This document shows, one piece after another, positions 1 to 10,727 of a stretch of DNA of 64,000 nucleotides. Position 1 is the stretch's first letter. Each line of letters starts with the position of its first letter. Made by a program: the position numbers and the translations under genes. The DNA is taken from assembly GCA_025210485.1 (NCBI GenBank), contig JAOARN010000047.1, positions 1 through 64,000 of the forward strand, given 5' to 3'. The DNA comes from Marinifilaceae bacterium (GTDB taxonomy: Bacteria > Bacteroidota > Bacteroidia > Bacteroidales > Marinifilaceae). Under the pieces are notes generated by a model that searched no databases, was not told where the DNA came from, and saw nothing but the letters and a program-made list of their open reading frames with translations.

Positions 1-3000
1 GCTGGCTTGAATATTTAAAGTATATGATTTAGAATCTGAATTATTTTCATAATCAATGGTATTTTTTAATCGCAGTCTTCCTTGAGAATCTATCTTAAAT
101 TTATCAGCTTCATTGCCGCCGATAATTTCCCATGCTATTATCGAATTATCTATATCGGAATCACTTGCCGATAGATGAACCAACTCATAATCTACCAATT
201 CCGATTCTGACAAAATTATCTTCTCTGGAATTGATGATGTATTTATTGTACAAATATTATCATTCTCATTTATGATTTTTATCTGGAGTTCATAAATATC
301 AGAAACTAGGTAAGAAGATTCATCTGAATCACTTACTCGTAACTGGACTCCAAGTGTATAAAGTTGTTTGATTTCATAATCCAAACTAGAGACAAGGCTC
401 AATTCACCAGTTTTATCATTCAACATAAATTTAGAGGCATCATTCCCAGACACAATAATCCAACTAACTCCATCCAATAAGCTTGTCGAAGAACCATTAA
501 AAGTTCCTTCGAATAGGTAAACATTTATATTTATAGGACTATTTTCTTCTATTTCAATAGAACCTTTATCCGTAATCTCAGGATTTACAGAACCACTTGA
601 TTGAATATTCAATTTAACAACTTCTTCTTTTTTGTTATATAAATCGAACAGCTCTAATTTAACATAAATAGCCTCAGGAGGATTTATTGAATTTAATTTC
701 TTTTTTAAGACAAGTTTAGAATTTTCCTCAATCGAGAAAAATTCAGCACCTTCCAGAACAGTAATACTAAGATCCTCCAAATTATCATCTTGAACATTCA
801 AACTACAAATAATATCTCCAATTTCAGAATTTAAATTCATATCAAATTCCTTAACACTAAGACTTGGGGTAGAATCGTCATCTTTAATTGTAATTATTTT
901 CTCAGTAATGGGACAACTAACATAATTAATTCCAGATAGAACTATTTTAAAATCCTCATCAGCCTCATCAAATTGATCAGCCTTAATTATAATATTTTTT
1001 CTCAGCTCTAGCTCCCCAGCAGGAATAGTAACTAAATTATCATTAATCTGATAATCATCATCAACATTAGCTAATATATCAACCGTTGACAAATTCAAGC
1101 TAATATCAACAGTTGTTGTTTCATTAAGCCTAAAAATCACCTCATGATTTTGGTCACTATCAGTTTCATAAACCGCTTCATCAGTAATAATGTCTAAAAT
1201 TGGCCTAGTTCGATAATTAAGTTTGATTTTATGATCAATTGATTCACCTATATAATTTTCAACTTTAAAACAAAGCTGATCCGAACCAAAAGACACAGCA
1301 GTTAAAAACTTTAATGTATTATCTTTCAGATTGGAAATACTGACTTTATCATTTTGCTTTATCTTTTGTTCATTAAAATCGATAATTGAATTCTTATTTT
1401 GATCTATCCAAAATTGCCCCTCCGTTGGAGTACTAATAATATTAATACTAGTAACTGGAAATAAATTCTCAGATAGTTTCTTAATATCATTTGAATTTAT
1501 AGTATACACAGTATTAGGATACAAATCACTATACTCAGCATCTGAAGCAATAGGCATTATAGAATAGCAACCTAAATCATTAATACGCCATGATCTGGAT
1601 TCCAAAACATCCACAGAAGGACAGGAATGAATAGAATGGTAACTATCTACAAAATCAAGTTGAACATTTGCCTTCAAATTTATTTTCTTAGCCCAGGCAA
1701 TTAATATCTTATCATAATTCTGAATTGACAAGCCAGAGTAAGAAAAAATATCTCTCATATTTCCAACATTTGATATATCCCAATTTCCAATATTCTGATT
1801 AAATGCCGTGGCATTTTGAAACATACCAGACATATCATTAACCTGAGACATATTCCAATTAGAGATATTAAAATTGACAGAAGAAGCTGAATTAAAACAA
1901 TTTTTTAAAGATTGAACATCATTTAAATTTGGTGTCTCAGAAGAATTTACATTAAGATTTGTACAATTTATAAAAGCATTTTCAAAAGATTTCCATTTTA
2001 TATCACCCCAAGAATTTATTGATAAAATAGCATCAGAATTGGTTTGTGAAGAAGAATTAGAAAAATCTATAGCTGGAAAGGTCCCACAGATTTTTATTGT
2101 ATATTGCCCTGCTACTCCATAGTTGTGGCTTAAATTTTCGTTTGTGTTAATGTGTTCGGTTTGTCCATCACCCCAATCAATATAATAGCTATATTCATAT
2201 TTTGGAGAAACTTGTATTACTACTTGTTTACTCGAATTAGGTACTAACCAACGAGTCGAAAAAGCTTTAAACTCTCCCTTATCTACAATTACAATGTTTT
2301 TTCCGGAAAATTCACTTACAGCACTCGATGCATAAGGGTAATGTTTTAAATTTACGGTTATATTAACCCTAGAGTTTTGTCTTTTTAATTTGGACTTCCA
2401 TGCACTAATTATATTCGAATAATTTTTAATATCTAAAGAGCTAGTATTCTGAAATATCTCTTTTATTGAAATACAACTAGACATGTCCCAGTTTGAAATA
2501 TCTTGATTAAAAGAACTAGCTCCTTTAAAACAATATGTAAACCACTGACAGTTACTTAAATTCCATCCACTAATATCCTGATTAAAAGCTTTGGCATCGA
2601 TAAAAGTATAATACAGACTTGTTACATTTGATAAATCCCAAGTACTTATATCCTGATTAAATGCTGTGGCGCCATTAAACATGGATCTCAAATTGGTAGC
2701 TTTAAAATTATCCCACTTATCGAGAGGTTGATTGAACGATTTAGCATACATGAAACAATATCTTATATCTGTAAGATTAGATACATTCCAATGATTAATA
2801 TTTTGATTAAAATCATGAGCGCTGTAAAAAGCATATCTCAAACATTGAATAGATTGAAGATTCCATGTTGAAAGATCCCTGTTAAATCGGTATGCTCTAT
2901 TAAAGGCTGATCTTAATTCAATAAGCTTTTCTAAACCCCAACCAGAAACACTTCCATTAAAAGTTTCAGCATACCAAAATATATTTCCTAAATTAAGTGC

Positions 3001-3747
3001 CTCAGGCATTCTCCAATTATTGAGGTCTTGATTAAAACATGTTGCTCCATAAAACATAAAGCTAAAATCCTTACCACCAGAAACATCCCAATTATTTATT
3101 TTACTTGAATTAAATTTACTTAAGAATATAGTTTTATTTTGGCTATCCTTTACGGTGGATGATCCAAATGCTAATTTATAAGATTCGACCTTACTCGTAT
3201 TTGGTACATCATTTGCACTAAACTCAACAATATTAGTATGTGAAAAAGCACAATACATACTTTCCCACTCAATATCACCCCACTGAAGTACATCAATTAA
3301 TTTAGAACCATAATTCTTAGCTTGATCCATCATACTCTTTTGATTTGAGTCCAAATCAGCGGCTTTCACACCTACAAAATTCAAATGCATTAATCCAGGA
3401 AAAGTTCCACGTATTCTAACAATATGTTCTCCTGGACTTGCATAACTATGCAAGGCATCATCATTTACATACCTAGAATCGTAAATTCCATCATTATTCC
3501 AATCAACCTCATAATTATAGGCGCTCACAACCCCTATCCTATATTGGCTTGGAGATAAGTTAGATTCATAATAATTATCCGACGTAATCCCCTTATTAAT
3601 AAGTATTTTAACATCCTCGTTGTTTCTAGTAGTTTTATACTTTAATATTAGAGGTCTTTGCTCTGGTTCAGGCATATTTTTAGCATAACTAAATCCTAAA
3701 TTAGTTAAGAAACAAAACAGCAAAAATTGAAAACTAATCCATTTCAT
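1..3747 (-). CDS. Giant BspA-like (DUF285) surface protein with Calx-beta/cadherin-like domains, partial
   Basis: This is an open frame of 1249 codons without a stop. It starts at ATG 3747 and runs off the left edge, so the C-terminus is missing. Residues 1-22 form a signal peptide. Residues about 70-115 contain a PKD-like stretch (VDWNNDGIYD). About 150-450 hold BspA/DUF285 repeats of roughly 24 residues with the pattern FNQDISxWDxSNVxxL. A second PKD-like unit (YYIDWGDGQTEH) lies near 510, and a second, shorter DUF285 block spans about 580-680. About 860-960 resembles Calx-beta (ending ITIKDDD), and 1030-1249 resembles cadherin repeats (IEIEENSPI, LDYEIKQLYTLGVQL). DUF285 proteins are secreted or surface-attached, and binding or adhesion is the usual proposal. 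The export signal, perhaps a T9SS tail, would be in the missing part. No partner gene is visible. Confidence 0.85.
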   Translation of the reverse strand, partial: MKWISFQFLLFCFLTNLGFSYAKNMPEPEQRPLILKYKTTRNNEDVKILINKGITSDNYYESNLSPSQYRIGVVSAYNYEVDWNNDGIYDSRYVNDDALHSYASPGEHIVRIRGTFPGLMHLNFVGVKAADLDSNQKSMMDQAKNYGSKLIDVLQWGDIEWESMYCAFSHTNIVEFSANDVPNTSKVESYKLAFGSSTVKDSQNKTIFLSKFNSSKINNWDVSGGKDFSFMFYGATCFNQDLNNWRMPEALNLGNIFWYAETFNGSVSGWGLEKLIELRSAFNRAYRFNRDLSTWNLQSIQCLRYAFYSAHDFNQNINHWNVSNLTDIRYCFMYAKSFNQPLDKWDNFKATNLRSMFNGATAFNQDISTWDLSNVTSLYYTFIDAKAFNQDISGWNLSNCQWFTYCFKGASSFNQDISNWDMSSCISIKEIFQNTSSLDIKNYSNIISAWKSKLKRQNSRVNITVNLKHYPYASSAVSEFSGKNIVIVDKGEFKAFSTRWLVPNSSKQVVIQVSPKYEYSYYIDWGDGQTEHINTNENLSHNYGVAGQYTIKICGTFPAIDFSNSSSQTNSDAILSINSWGDIKWKSFENAFINCTNLNVNSSETPNLNDVQSLKNCFNSASSVNFNISNWNMSQVNDMSGMFQNATAFNQNIGNWDISNVGNMRDIFSYSGLSIQNYDKILIAWAKKINLKANVQLDFVDSYHSIHSCPSVDVLESRSWRINDLGCYSIMPIASDAEYSDLYPNTVYTINSNDIKKLSENLFPVTSINIISTPTEGQFWIDQNKNSIIDFNEQKIKQNDKVSISNLKDNTLKFLTAVSFGSDQLCFKVENYIGESIDHKIKLNYRTRPILDIITDEAVYETDSDQNHEVIFRLNETTTVDISLNLSTVDILANVDDDYQINDNLVTIPAGELELRKNIIIKADQFDEADEDFKIVLSGINYVSCPITEKIITIKDDDSTPSLSVKEFDMNLNSEIGDIICSLNVQDDNLEDLSITVLEGAEFFSIEENSKLVLKKKLNSINPPEAIYVKLELFDLYNKKEEVVKLNIQSSGSVNPEITDKGSIEIEENSPININVYLFEGTFNGSSTSLLDGVSWIIVSGNDASKFMLNDKTGELSLVSSLDYEIKQLYTLGVQLRVSDSDESSYLVSDIYELQIKIINENDNICTINTSSIPEKIILSESELVDYELVHLSASDSDIDNSIIAWEIIGGNEADKFKIDSQGRLRLKNTIDYENNSDSKSYTLNIQAS

Positions 3748-4069
3748 ACACTTGATTTAAGTCAAAATAAATATCTCTATTATAAAGTTGATTTTGAAAA
3801 CTTCTTTTACTTAAGTATACGCTGCACTTCTAAAAATGTTTCATTTTAGTTTCCTGTATAAGCCTGTTTTTTTCGGCTTTTTTTAATTCTTAAATAATTT
3901 AGTGTAATCTTCTAGTAATCTAATTTTACTTTAACTCCAGCAAGGTACCAGCTTACTAATATGTAAATAGAATTTTATTAACAAAAAAAAAGTGAATTTT
4001 GCGTATAAAATACACAAAATCCACTTTTAAAAAAATTTCAACTATTAAGCCCTATATATAAAAGTCTAT
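3748..4069. other. Intergenic region between two minus-strand genes
   Basis: AT-rich, no gene seen. It contains the terminator of the EamA transporter (3988-4028). A short AAGCC/GGCTT stem followed by T residues near 3860 points along the plus strand, where no gene ends, so it is not called. The promoter of the BspA-like gene should lie here, but I could not fix it. Confidence 0.5.
3988..4028 (-). terminator. Intrinsic terminator after EamA transporter gene
   Basis: A 14-bp stem (3988-4001 with 4015-4028, one mismatch) is flanked by an A-run on one side and a T-run on the other. On the minus strand it ends in a run of T just downstream of the transporter stop at 4070. The symmetry would let it act in both directions. 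Confidence 0.75.
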
Positions 4070-4975
4070 TTATTTTTTCACAAAAAACCGTTTAAGATAT
4101 TCATCCTTTATCTGAGATATAAATAATCCTATCACAACTAAAGCAATCCCTAATACTTTTTGACTTGAAAGAATTTCATTTAATACATAATAGGCTTCAA
4201 TAGCTGTAAAAACAGGGATAGCATTCGTAAAAGCACTAGCCTGTGAAACAGTCAAAAATCTCATTCCATATGTAAATAACATAAAAGCAAAAGTAGATGC
4301 AAAAACAGCTAAACCAACCAAGGTTAAAATATGAATTAAATTAGGATTTGAATTTAACACAGCATCCCATTCGAAGATAAAAAACAAAGGTGAGAACATT
4401 ATCAATCCAATAAGATTTTGATAGCCAATAATAGTTACAGCATTATATTTTGAAGATAATCTTTTAATCAATAATGAATAACCAACAGCCGAGAACACAG
4501 CGAGAGCCATTAACATCAAACCAGTTGTAGAAGCAGCAAGTTCAAGGTTCTTATTCAATATGATCGTGGCAACACCAATAAATGAAACTATTATTCCCAC
4601 AACACATAAACGATTTAAACGCTCTTTAAATATTATCAAAACTCCCAAAGGAACAAAAAGTGGAATGGTAGATGCAATCACGGCTCCAAGAGTGGATGAA
4701 AGGTATTTCAAACCAATACTTTCACCTATAAAATATAGAAACGGTTCGAAAAGAGCTAATAGAAGAAACCATAAACGATCCTCTTTCCTTATCTTTTCAA
4801 TTTTATTTAACAATTTACCAATAATAAAAATTAATGGCACAGAAATTAATAGTCGCAAAAATACAGTTGCAATTGGATTAAAAACTTCATAAACAATCTT
4901 AACCCAAACGTAAGAAAAACTCCAAAATACCATTGATAGTATCATGCAGAAATACACTAAAAGCTTTTTATTCAT
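4070..4975 (-). CDS. EamA/DMT-family inner-membrane transporter
   Basis: The 301-residue protein is almost entirely hydrophobic, with about ten predicted transmembrane helices in two halves. This is the usual layout and length of EamA (DMT superfamily) exporters. The N-terminal half has the typical WSFSYVWVK and FLRLLISVPLIF patterns, and the second half has FAFMLFTYGMRFLTVSQAS followed by an N-x-x-P segment. The family exports amino acids or other metabolites, and the substrate cannot be read from sequence. The gene stands alone, with its own terminator and a 365-bp upstream region shared with the divergent sensor kinase. The start is the ATG at 4975. Confidence 0.85.
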   Translation of the reverse strand: MNKKLLVYFCMILSMVFWSFSYVWVKIVYEVFNPIATVFLRLLISVPLIFIIGKLLNKIEKIRKEDRLWFLLLALFEPFLYFIGESIGLKYLSSTLGAVIASTIPLFVPLGVLIIFKERLNRLCVVGIIVSFIGVATIILNKNLELAASTTGLMLMALAVFSAVGYSLLIKRLSSKYNAVTIIGYQNLIGLIMFSPLFFIFEWDAVLNSNPNLIHILTLVGLAVFASTFAFMLFTYGMRFLTVSQASAFTNAIPVFTAIEAYYVLNEILSSQKVLGIALVVIGLFISQIKDEYLKRFFVKK

Positions 4976-5340
4976 TTTATATTCTATCTAAATTTATTCG
5001 GCGCAAACATAGTTATTTAAATTTCATTTTGGAATAGTTTTTTCATTTCCATAGAATTTTAATTATTTCTATTTTCTAAATAATATAATATTCTACATAT
5101 TATTAGACCCATTATACTATAAGTGTTTTATATTGTTATTAATCACATAATTATAAATTATCTTATTTTACTTAAAGCTAGAATCATTATCCAATAAAAC
5201 ATAATATATTTCTTATTTGATGAAATATATCTTAAATTAGTTGAAGTTTTATTTAAATACAAAACAGTTATTTAAACCATAGGTATTCAGCCTATCAATA
5301 TTTTAACTTATATATATCAATCAACTAATAGAAAATAGAA
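4976..5340. other. Divergent intergenic region, EamA transporter / sensor kinase
   Basis: AT-rich spacer of 365 bp between divergent genes. It must carry both promoters, but no -33/-7 pair or clear palindrome could be assigned with confidence. No small ORF or structured RNA was seen. Confidence 0.4.
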
Positions 5341-8300
5341 ATGAGGATTTTAATTTTCACATTACTAAGTTTCATTTGTTTCAATCATATAATTGAAGCT
5401 CAAACGATACACTTCAAGCAATATTCATTAGAAGAAGGCCTTCCTCAATCCGAAGCATTTACAATTATTCAAGATAGTTTAAAAAACATTTGGATAGGAA
5501 CTAATGGTGGCGGTCTTTGTCGCTTCAATGGAGTTAGTTTTTCGAGATATGGGATTAATCAAGGCCTGATTGACCAGCGAGTAAAGTCATTACATCAGGA
5601 CGAAAATTCTAATATTTGGATTGGTTGTGGTGAAGGTCTATCAAAATTTAACGGTAAAATTTTTAGAAATTTCCATCCCGAAGAAAATGTACCAAAGGCA
5701 AATTATTTCAAAATAGAATCAAATAATCAAATAGTATGGATAGCTGGCACAAAAAATAATAAAACATTTATTTTAAAATACGAAAATGGGAAATTCATAA
5801 ATTTTTCAAAACAAGAGGAAAAACTTAATAATAATACGATTTTCGATATCTGCAAGATTAATAATAAAATATTCTTTGTTAGCCTTAAAGGATTATATCA
5901 ATACACTAAAGATAGATTAGTATTATCTGACTATCAAAAACATAAAAACTTAAAAAACAAAGTATTATTCCCAATAAATTACAATTCACAAAATGATGAA
6001 ACACATATTTTAGCATACTCGGGATACAATAAAGCTAAATTATATAAAATAAAAGATGATAAGCTAACAAATATCAAATTAGGGAAGGGTAATATTTGTG
6101 AAAATATAAATAAAGTATTCATTGACAGCAAGAATAGAATATGGGTAATACTTAGATCCAAGGGCTTATTAATGATTAATGAAAAAGGAGAAGAAGAGTT
6201 TATGGATCAACACAATGGCTTGCCTACAGTATTCATAAATGACATTTTCGAAGATTCCGAACATAATATTTGGCTTGCTACTAGTGGTAATGGAATCCTA
6301 AGATATTCGAACAGTAAATTTCTATCATACAATTTCACAGATATTGCTGGTGGTAATATGATATGGGAAATTTTCGTTGATTCAAAATCTAATAAATATT
6401 TTGGTATTTCTGGAAAAGGACTTTTAAAAATAAATTCAAAGGGGAAAAGAAAATTTTACAGTGCAAAAAACACAGCTGGCTTATTCAATATTAAGGCAAT
6501 AACGGAGATAGAAAACAATAAATTATTAATCGGCGGTCACCAAGGAGTCCTAGAATATAACAACGGGATTTTCAAAAATAAATCTGATAAATACGGAATA
6601 CCAGCAAACACAAGGATAAACGATATCTGTCAATCAGAAAAAAAGATATATTTTGCAACAGCAAGAAAAGGAGTTATTATTTTTGACAAAACACATAAAG
6701 AAACGAAGGCAGCTCCTACCTACAGCATTTATAAAGGTGAGATAAACGATATATTTCTTGATTCAAAAAACAATTTATGGATGGTTTATGAACAAGGGAT
6801 TTCTGTTTATGATAATGAATCTATAAGTCATTATAATTACAATTATGGCTACCCTATTTCGTCAATAATGCAAATTACAGAAGACAAAAAAGGAAGAATA
6901 TGGGCTGTCAGTTTTAATCAAGGCTTATTTGTTTTTGATGGATTCAATTGGAATAATATTAATTATAAAGATGGGCTTAGCTCCGAAATAGCATACTCAA
7001 TCCTATCAGATTCGATAGGAAGACTATGGGTAGGGATGCAAAATGGAGTGGATATAATATCTTTCAATAAAGAAGGTGAAATATATAAGATTTACAATTA
7101 TGATAAAAATGATGGTTTTCTCGGCATTGAGAATAATAGTTCCTGTAACTTTATTGATGCCAAATCGGACTTATGGTTCGGAACGATTAACGGAGCATAC
7201 AAACATCATTTCCAGGAGGACGAATTAAACACCGAAGCTCCCGTAATACAAATAGTTGATATTGATTTGTTTTACGAAGACATAGACTGGACAAGCGAAG
7301 AATTCAACGAGTGCACAGAAGAATCATACGGATGGTTTTGCGTTCCTAATCATCTTGAGCTTCCTTATTACAACAATCACATTAGCATAAAATTTGAGGC
7401 ACTAAGTTATAGATCTCCAGAAAAAATAAGATACAAATGGATGCTAGATGGATTTGATAAAAACTGGTCCCCTGAAACCAATAATAATAAAGCTGTATAC
7501 CAAAACATACCTCCTGGAAAATACAAATTACAAATAAAGGCTTGTAATAGCGATGGAATATGGACAAAAGAACCTTACTCGTACAATTTCACAATCCTCC
7601 CTCCTTGGTGGAAAACAACTTGGGCTACTGCCATATTCTTATTAATTATTTCAGGAATCATCTATCTGATTTCAAGTTTCAGATACAGACAAATCAAGGT
7701 AAAGAAAAAGAGACTTGAAACAATAGTGAGAAAAAAAACTAAGGAAATACGACTACAAAACAATATAATCGAAAATAAAAATAAAGAACTAGAGGCTCAA
7801 AAAAATGAAATACTTAAACAAGCAAAAAAAATTCAGAAATCATATATTAACCTAATTCATCTAAATGACATCGGGAAAGCCATTACAGCAAACCTGTCAG
7901 CTGAAAAAATAATCGACATTGTTTATGATTCATTGAATGAATTACTAGGTGCAGATATTTTTGGAATAGGTATAATTGATGATTCAAATAAACTATTTTT
8001 CCCCCGTATCAAACAAAATGGGGAAAACATCGACGCCTACAAGTACAATACAGAAACTGACAATAATTATTTGAAAAAAGTACTTGAAAACAACAAGCAA
8101 ATAATAAAGAATAAATTAAATGGAAACGAAAGCGATAATATTTTTCTAAAAGGGATAAAATCACTGGCCTACATTCCACTCAAGACTCAAGATACGACTA
8201 ATGCAATATTAATTATTGGGAATAAAAAACAAGATTCCTATAAAGATTATCATATCGTAATACTTCAAAATATTGCAGTATATGCAGGTATTGCTCTTGA

Positions 8301-9111
8301 AAATGCCCAAAGCTACAGAAGATTAAAATCTCAGAGTATCAGATTAGAAAGAGCTAATTTTAATATTGTTAGACAAAAAGAAGAAATAGAAACAAAAAAT
8401 CTAGAACTAACAGATTTAAATAACGAAAAAAATCATCTAATAGGAATTATTGCACACGACTTAAAAAACCCACTATCTTCATCCATAAGTATAGCAAATT
8501 ATATTAAGAATATACTAAAAGAAAACAAGCTTGAAGAGGAATACGAAAGTGTATCATTTATGATTAACTCACTAATGAGAATGAATGCTATGATACTGAA
8601 AATTCTTGATGTAAGTAAAATAGAATCAAAAAAAATAGACCTAAAACTTGAAAAGATACATCTATCAAGCCTGATAAATGATATTACAAAAGAATTTGAA
8701 GAAAGGCTTCAAATTAAAAAAATTAGAATTTATAAAGATATTATTGATAGCTATATTTATGCTGACATAAATTTTCTTACCCAGATATATGAAAACTTAA
8801 TTTCAAACGCTATCAAATTTTCAGCTTATGGGAAAAAAATAAATATTAATATTTTTGAAAGTGAAACGGAAATAATTTCAATTATAGAAGACCAAGGACC
8901 TGGAATAAAGGATGAAGACATGAACCGATTATTTGGAAAATTCCAAATTCTTTCCGCAAAACCAACTGGTGGGGAATCATCTACGGGACTAGGTTTATCA
9001 ATCGTAAAAAAGTTTGTCGAGGCAATGAATGGTAAAGTATGGTGTGAAAGCACAGAGGGTAAAGGCTCTAAATTCTTTATTAGTCTGAAAAAGCAAAAGC
9101 TCAAAAAATAA
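5341..9111 (+). CDS. Reg_prop/Y_Y_Y sensor histidine kinase
   Basis: A 1256-residue sensor kinase. Residues 1-20 form a signal peptide. About 25-650 is a periplasmic beta-propeller with repeated Reg_prop units (IWIGTNGGGLCRFNG, IWLATSGNGILRYSN, LWVGMQNGVD). About 680-755 is a Y_Y_Y domain (YKWMLDGFDKNWSP, IPPGKYKLQIKA). One membrane helix follows at about 760-780, then a coiled coil, a GAF-like domain at about 840-990 and a second coiled coil. HisKA has phospho-accepting His1039 (IAHDLKNP), and HATPase_c has an N-box (ENLISNAIKFS) and G-boxes (DQGPGIKDED, GLGLSIV). Unlike the hybrid systems of Bacteroides, the protein ends after the ATPase, with no receiver or AraC domain. No response regulator is adjacent. 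The ligand is unknown. In Bacteroidota such propellers often sense oligosaccharides, but nothing here supports that directly. Confidence 0.93.
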   Translation: MRILIFTLLSFICFNHIIEAQTIHFKQYSLEEGLPQSEAFTIIQDSLKNIWIGTNGGGLCRFNGVSFSRYGINQGLIDQRVKSLHQDENSNIWIGCGEGLSKFNGKIFRNFHPEENVPKANYFKIESNNQIVWIAGTKNNKTFILKYENGKFINFSKQEEKLNNNTIFDICKINNKIFFVSLKGLYQYTKDRLVLSDYQKHKNLKNKVLFPINYNSQNDETHILAYSGYNKAKLYKIKDDKLTNIKLGKGNICENINKVFIDSKNRIWVILRSKGLLMINEKGEEEFMDQHNGLPTVFINDIFEDSEHNIWLATSGNGILRYSNSKFLSYNFTDIAGGNMIWEIFVDSKSNKYFGISGKGLLKINSKGKRKFYSAKNTAGLFNIKAITEIENNKLLIGGHQGVLEYNNGIFKNKSDKYGIPANTRINDICQSEKKIYFATARKGVIIFDKTHKETKAAPTYSIYKGEINDIFLDSKNNLWMVYEQGISVYDNESISHYNYNYGYPISSIMQITEDKKGRIWAVSFNQGLFVFDGFNWNNINYKDGLSSEIAYSILSDSIGRLWVGMQNGVDIISFNKEGEIYKIYNYDKNDGFLGIENNSSCNFIDAKSDLWFGTINGAYKHHFQEDELNTEAPVIQIVDIDLFYEDIDWTSEEFNECTEESYGWFCVPNHLELPYYNNHISIKFEALSYRSPEKIRYKWMLDGFDKNWSPETNNNKAVYQNIPPGKYKLQIKACNSDGIWTKEPYSYNFTILPPWWKTTWATAIFLLIISGIIYLISSFRYRQIKVKKKRLETIVRKKTKEIRLQNNIIENKNKELEAQKNEILKQAKKIQKSYINLIHLNDIGKAITANLSAEKIIDIVYDSLNELLGADIFGIGIIDDSNKLFFPRIKQNGENIDAYKYNTETDNNYLKKVLENNKQIIKNKLNGNESDNIFLKGIKSLAYIPLKTQDTTNAILIIGNKKQDSYKDYHIVILQNIAVYAGIALENAQSYRRLKSQSIRLERANFNIVRQKEEIETKNLELTDLNNEKNHLIGIIAHDLKNPLSSSISIANYIKNILKENKLEEEYESVSFMINSLMRMNAMILKILDVSKIESKKIDLKLEKIHLSSLINDITKEFEERLQIKKIRIYKDIIDSYIYADINFLTQIYENLISNAIKFSAYGKKININIFESETEIISIIEDQGPGIKDEDMNRLFGKFQILSAKPTGGESSTGLGLSIVKKFVEAMNGKVWCESTEGKGSKFFISLKKQKLKK

Positions 9112-9288
9112 AACATCTAACCGATAGTCTAACCTAAACTCTGTCTACTATGTTAACCAAAGCTTGATTAAGTCACTTTACAGATGGTACTAAATCAAAC
9201 TCAGGTATATTCAAATTAAAAAATTTGGTTACAATAGAAGCTCCTAGATTAAAGACTAAGGATTTGAGAGTTCTATCTGTTAAAATAA

Positions 9289-10488
9289 CTATAATGAAAC
9301 CATAGAAGTATAATAAACATCAGACTTGGTAAATATTACAACCAAGCTCGCATTATCCGAATCGACATCCTTGGGTTTAAATTCGAAACTCAAAGCTTTT
9401 CCTTTTTTCAGATTTCCTAAATCCTCGGATTTCAAATCTGTAAAATTATCAACAACTACATTATAGTGAATATGATCGACTAACAATCCTGGTTTTTGAT
9501 AATAAAAAGAAGATTCGTCTTTTGAGGAGAAATTTTTTTGATCCAATTTTAGTTTATTCTTAATCAATAAGGCAATATACTTTATATTATCCATATCTTC
9601 ATAAGAATACAAATCAAGCTTAAACACAAGCTGATTATCAACAATCTTCTTTAAAATAGAGATTTTCAAATCTATAGTTTTCTGAATATTATCATCCAAG
9701 ACCTGAGCGCTTATATCTTCTGATTCGAAATTCAATATCGCCGTGGGGTAAGTTATAATATTATACTTATCTATCATATAATCAATATTACTAAACTCAA
9801 TTGCATCTTCATAATGATAAGATAATACTAGACTATGAGCATTATTTCTTTGTAATATCCTCATCTTATATATCTTATCAGGACAATAGCCACACCATGC
9901 ACCTGTAAAAATTTCGATTAATTGTTGTTGCCTTGCCTTTTCTGCTGACAGATAGAACAGATTGCTCTGCACTCCGTCCTTTTCGGCTCGAATTTCAACC
10001 CATTCATGCGAATCAAGCAAGTATTTATTACTTGACATTCGTTGATCATTAGAATAAAAATGACTTGTACTTGTTATATTTTCTCCATCTTGAGTGATGG
10101 CATATAAATTTATGATATCTCCAATTTGTCCTGTATTTGAATCAGATTTTATCAATATATATCTATCATCTTCTTTAGCAATAAATTCTGATATTAGCTT
10201 TTGATCATTATATTTTACCTCTACAATATACTTCTTAGGTAAAACAGTCACAAAAGCAGCACCCACAACATCTTTACCTTCTACGACAATCTGCGATTTC
10301 TCTGTAACATCCTCTCCCATATAGGTTTTAACTGTAAATCTAAGAATATCCTCACCATTGGCTATTATATATTGTTTATCCATATACAGTTTTATACCAA
10401 TACTCGTTTTTTCATTATGCCTAGAGCATGAACACATAATAAAAACAATAAAAAGCAAATACAGACTTAAGCAAATTTTTATTTTCAT
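9289..10488 (-). CDS. Omp28-related outer-membrane lipoprotein with thioredoxin-like motif
   Basis: A 399-residue lipoprotein. The N-terminal hydrophobic segment ends in FIMCSCS, with Cys21 the likely lipidated residue. Residues about 30-180 look like beta-rich Ig-type modules. Residues about 190-290 carry IEIFTGAWCGYCPD, a thioredoxin-fold signature with the CxxC at Cys199/Cys202. That architecture (Ig-like modules, thioredoxin-like domain, C-terminal beta domain) is the Omp28 family of Bacteroidota outer-membrane proteins, whose role is poorly defined. It faces the sensor kinase gene convergently across a 177-bp gap and is not part of an operon. Any redox function is inference from the CxxC motif. 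Confidence 0.85.
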   Translation of the reverse strand: MKIKICLSLYLLFIVFIMCSCSRHNEKTSIGIKLYMDKQYIIANGEDILRFTVKTYMGEDVTEKSQIVVEGKDVVGAAFVTVLPKKYIVEVKYNDQKLISEFIAKEDDRYILIKSDSNTGQIGDIINLYAITQDGENITSTSHFYSNDQRMSSNKYLLDSHEWVEIRAEKDGVQSNLFYLSAEKARQQQLIEIFTGAWCGYCPDKIYKMRILQRNNAHSLVLSYHYEDAIEFSNIDYMIDKYNIITYPTAILNFESEDISAQVLDDNIQKTIDLKISILKKIVDNQLVFKLDLYSYEDMDNIKYIALLIKNKLKLDQKNFSSKDESSFYYQKPGLLVDHIHYNVVVDNFTDLKSEDLGNLKKGKALSFEFKPKDVDSDNASLVVIFTKSDVYYTSMVSL

Positions 10489-10727
10489 TCCAATAAATTA
10501 AATACAACAAAACACAAGTTCCCAAGTATTTAGAAAAGTTTTATCCTAAATATTTGATTCGTATATTTAATTTATAACATTTTTAGAGTATATAAATATT
10601 GTTTTGGACAAAACAATATTATCGATTGATAAAAGCAATATTAAAGCTTATAGGATTCTGAATAAAATTACTGAAATATAAATTTCAAACATCTAATAAT
10701 TCATTAGTAATAAAACAGATGCAATAC

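Noticed and set aside
4560-4892. 110-residue plus-strand ORF
   Set aside because: It is antisense to the EamA transporter frame and has no family features.
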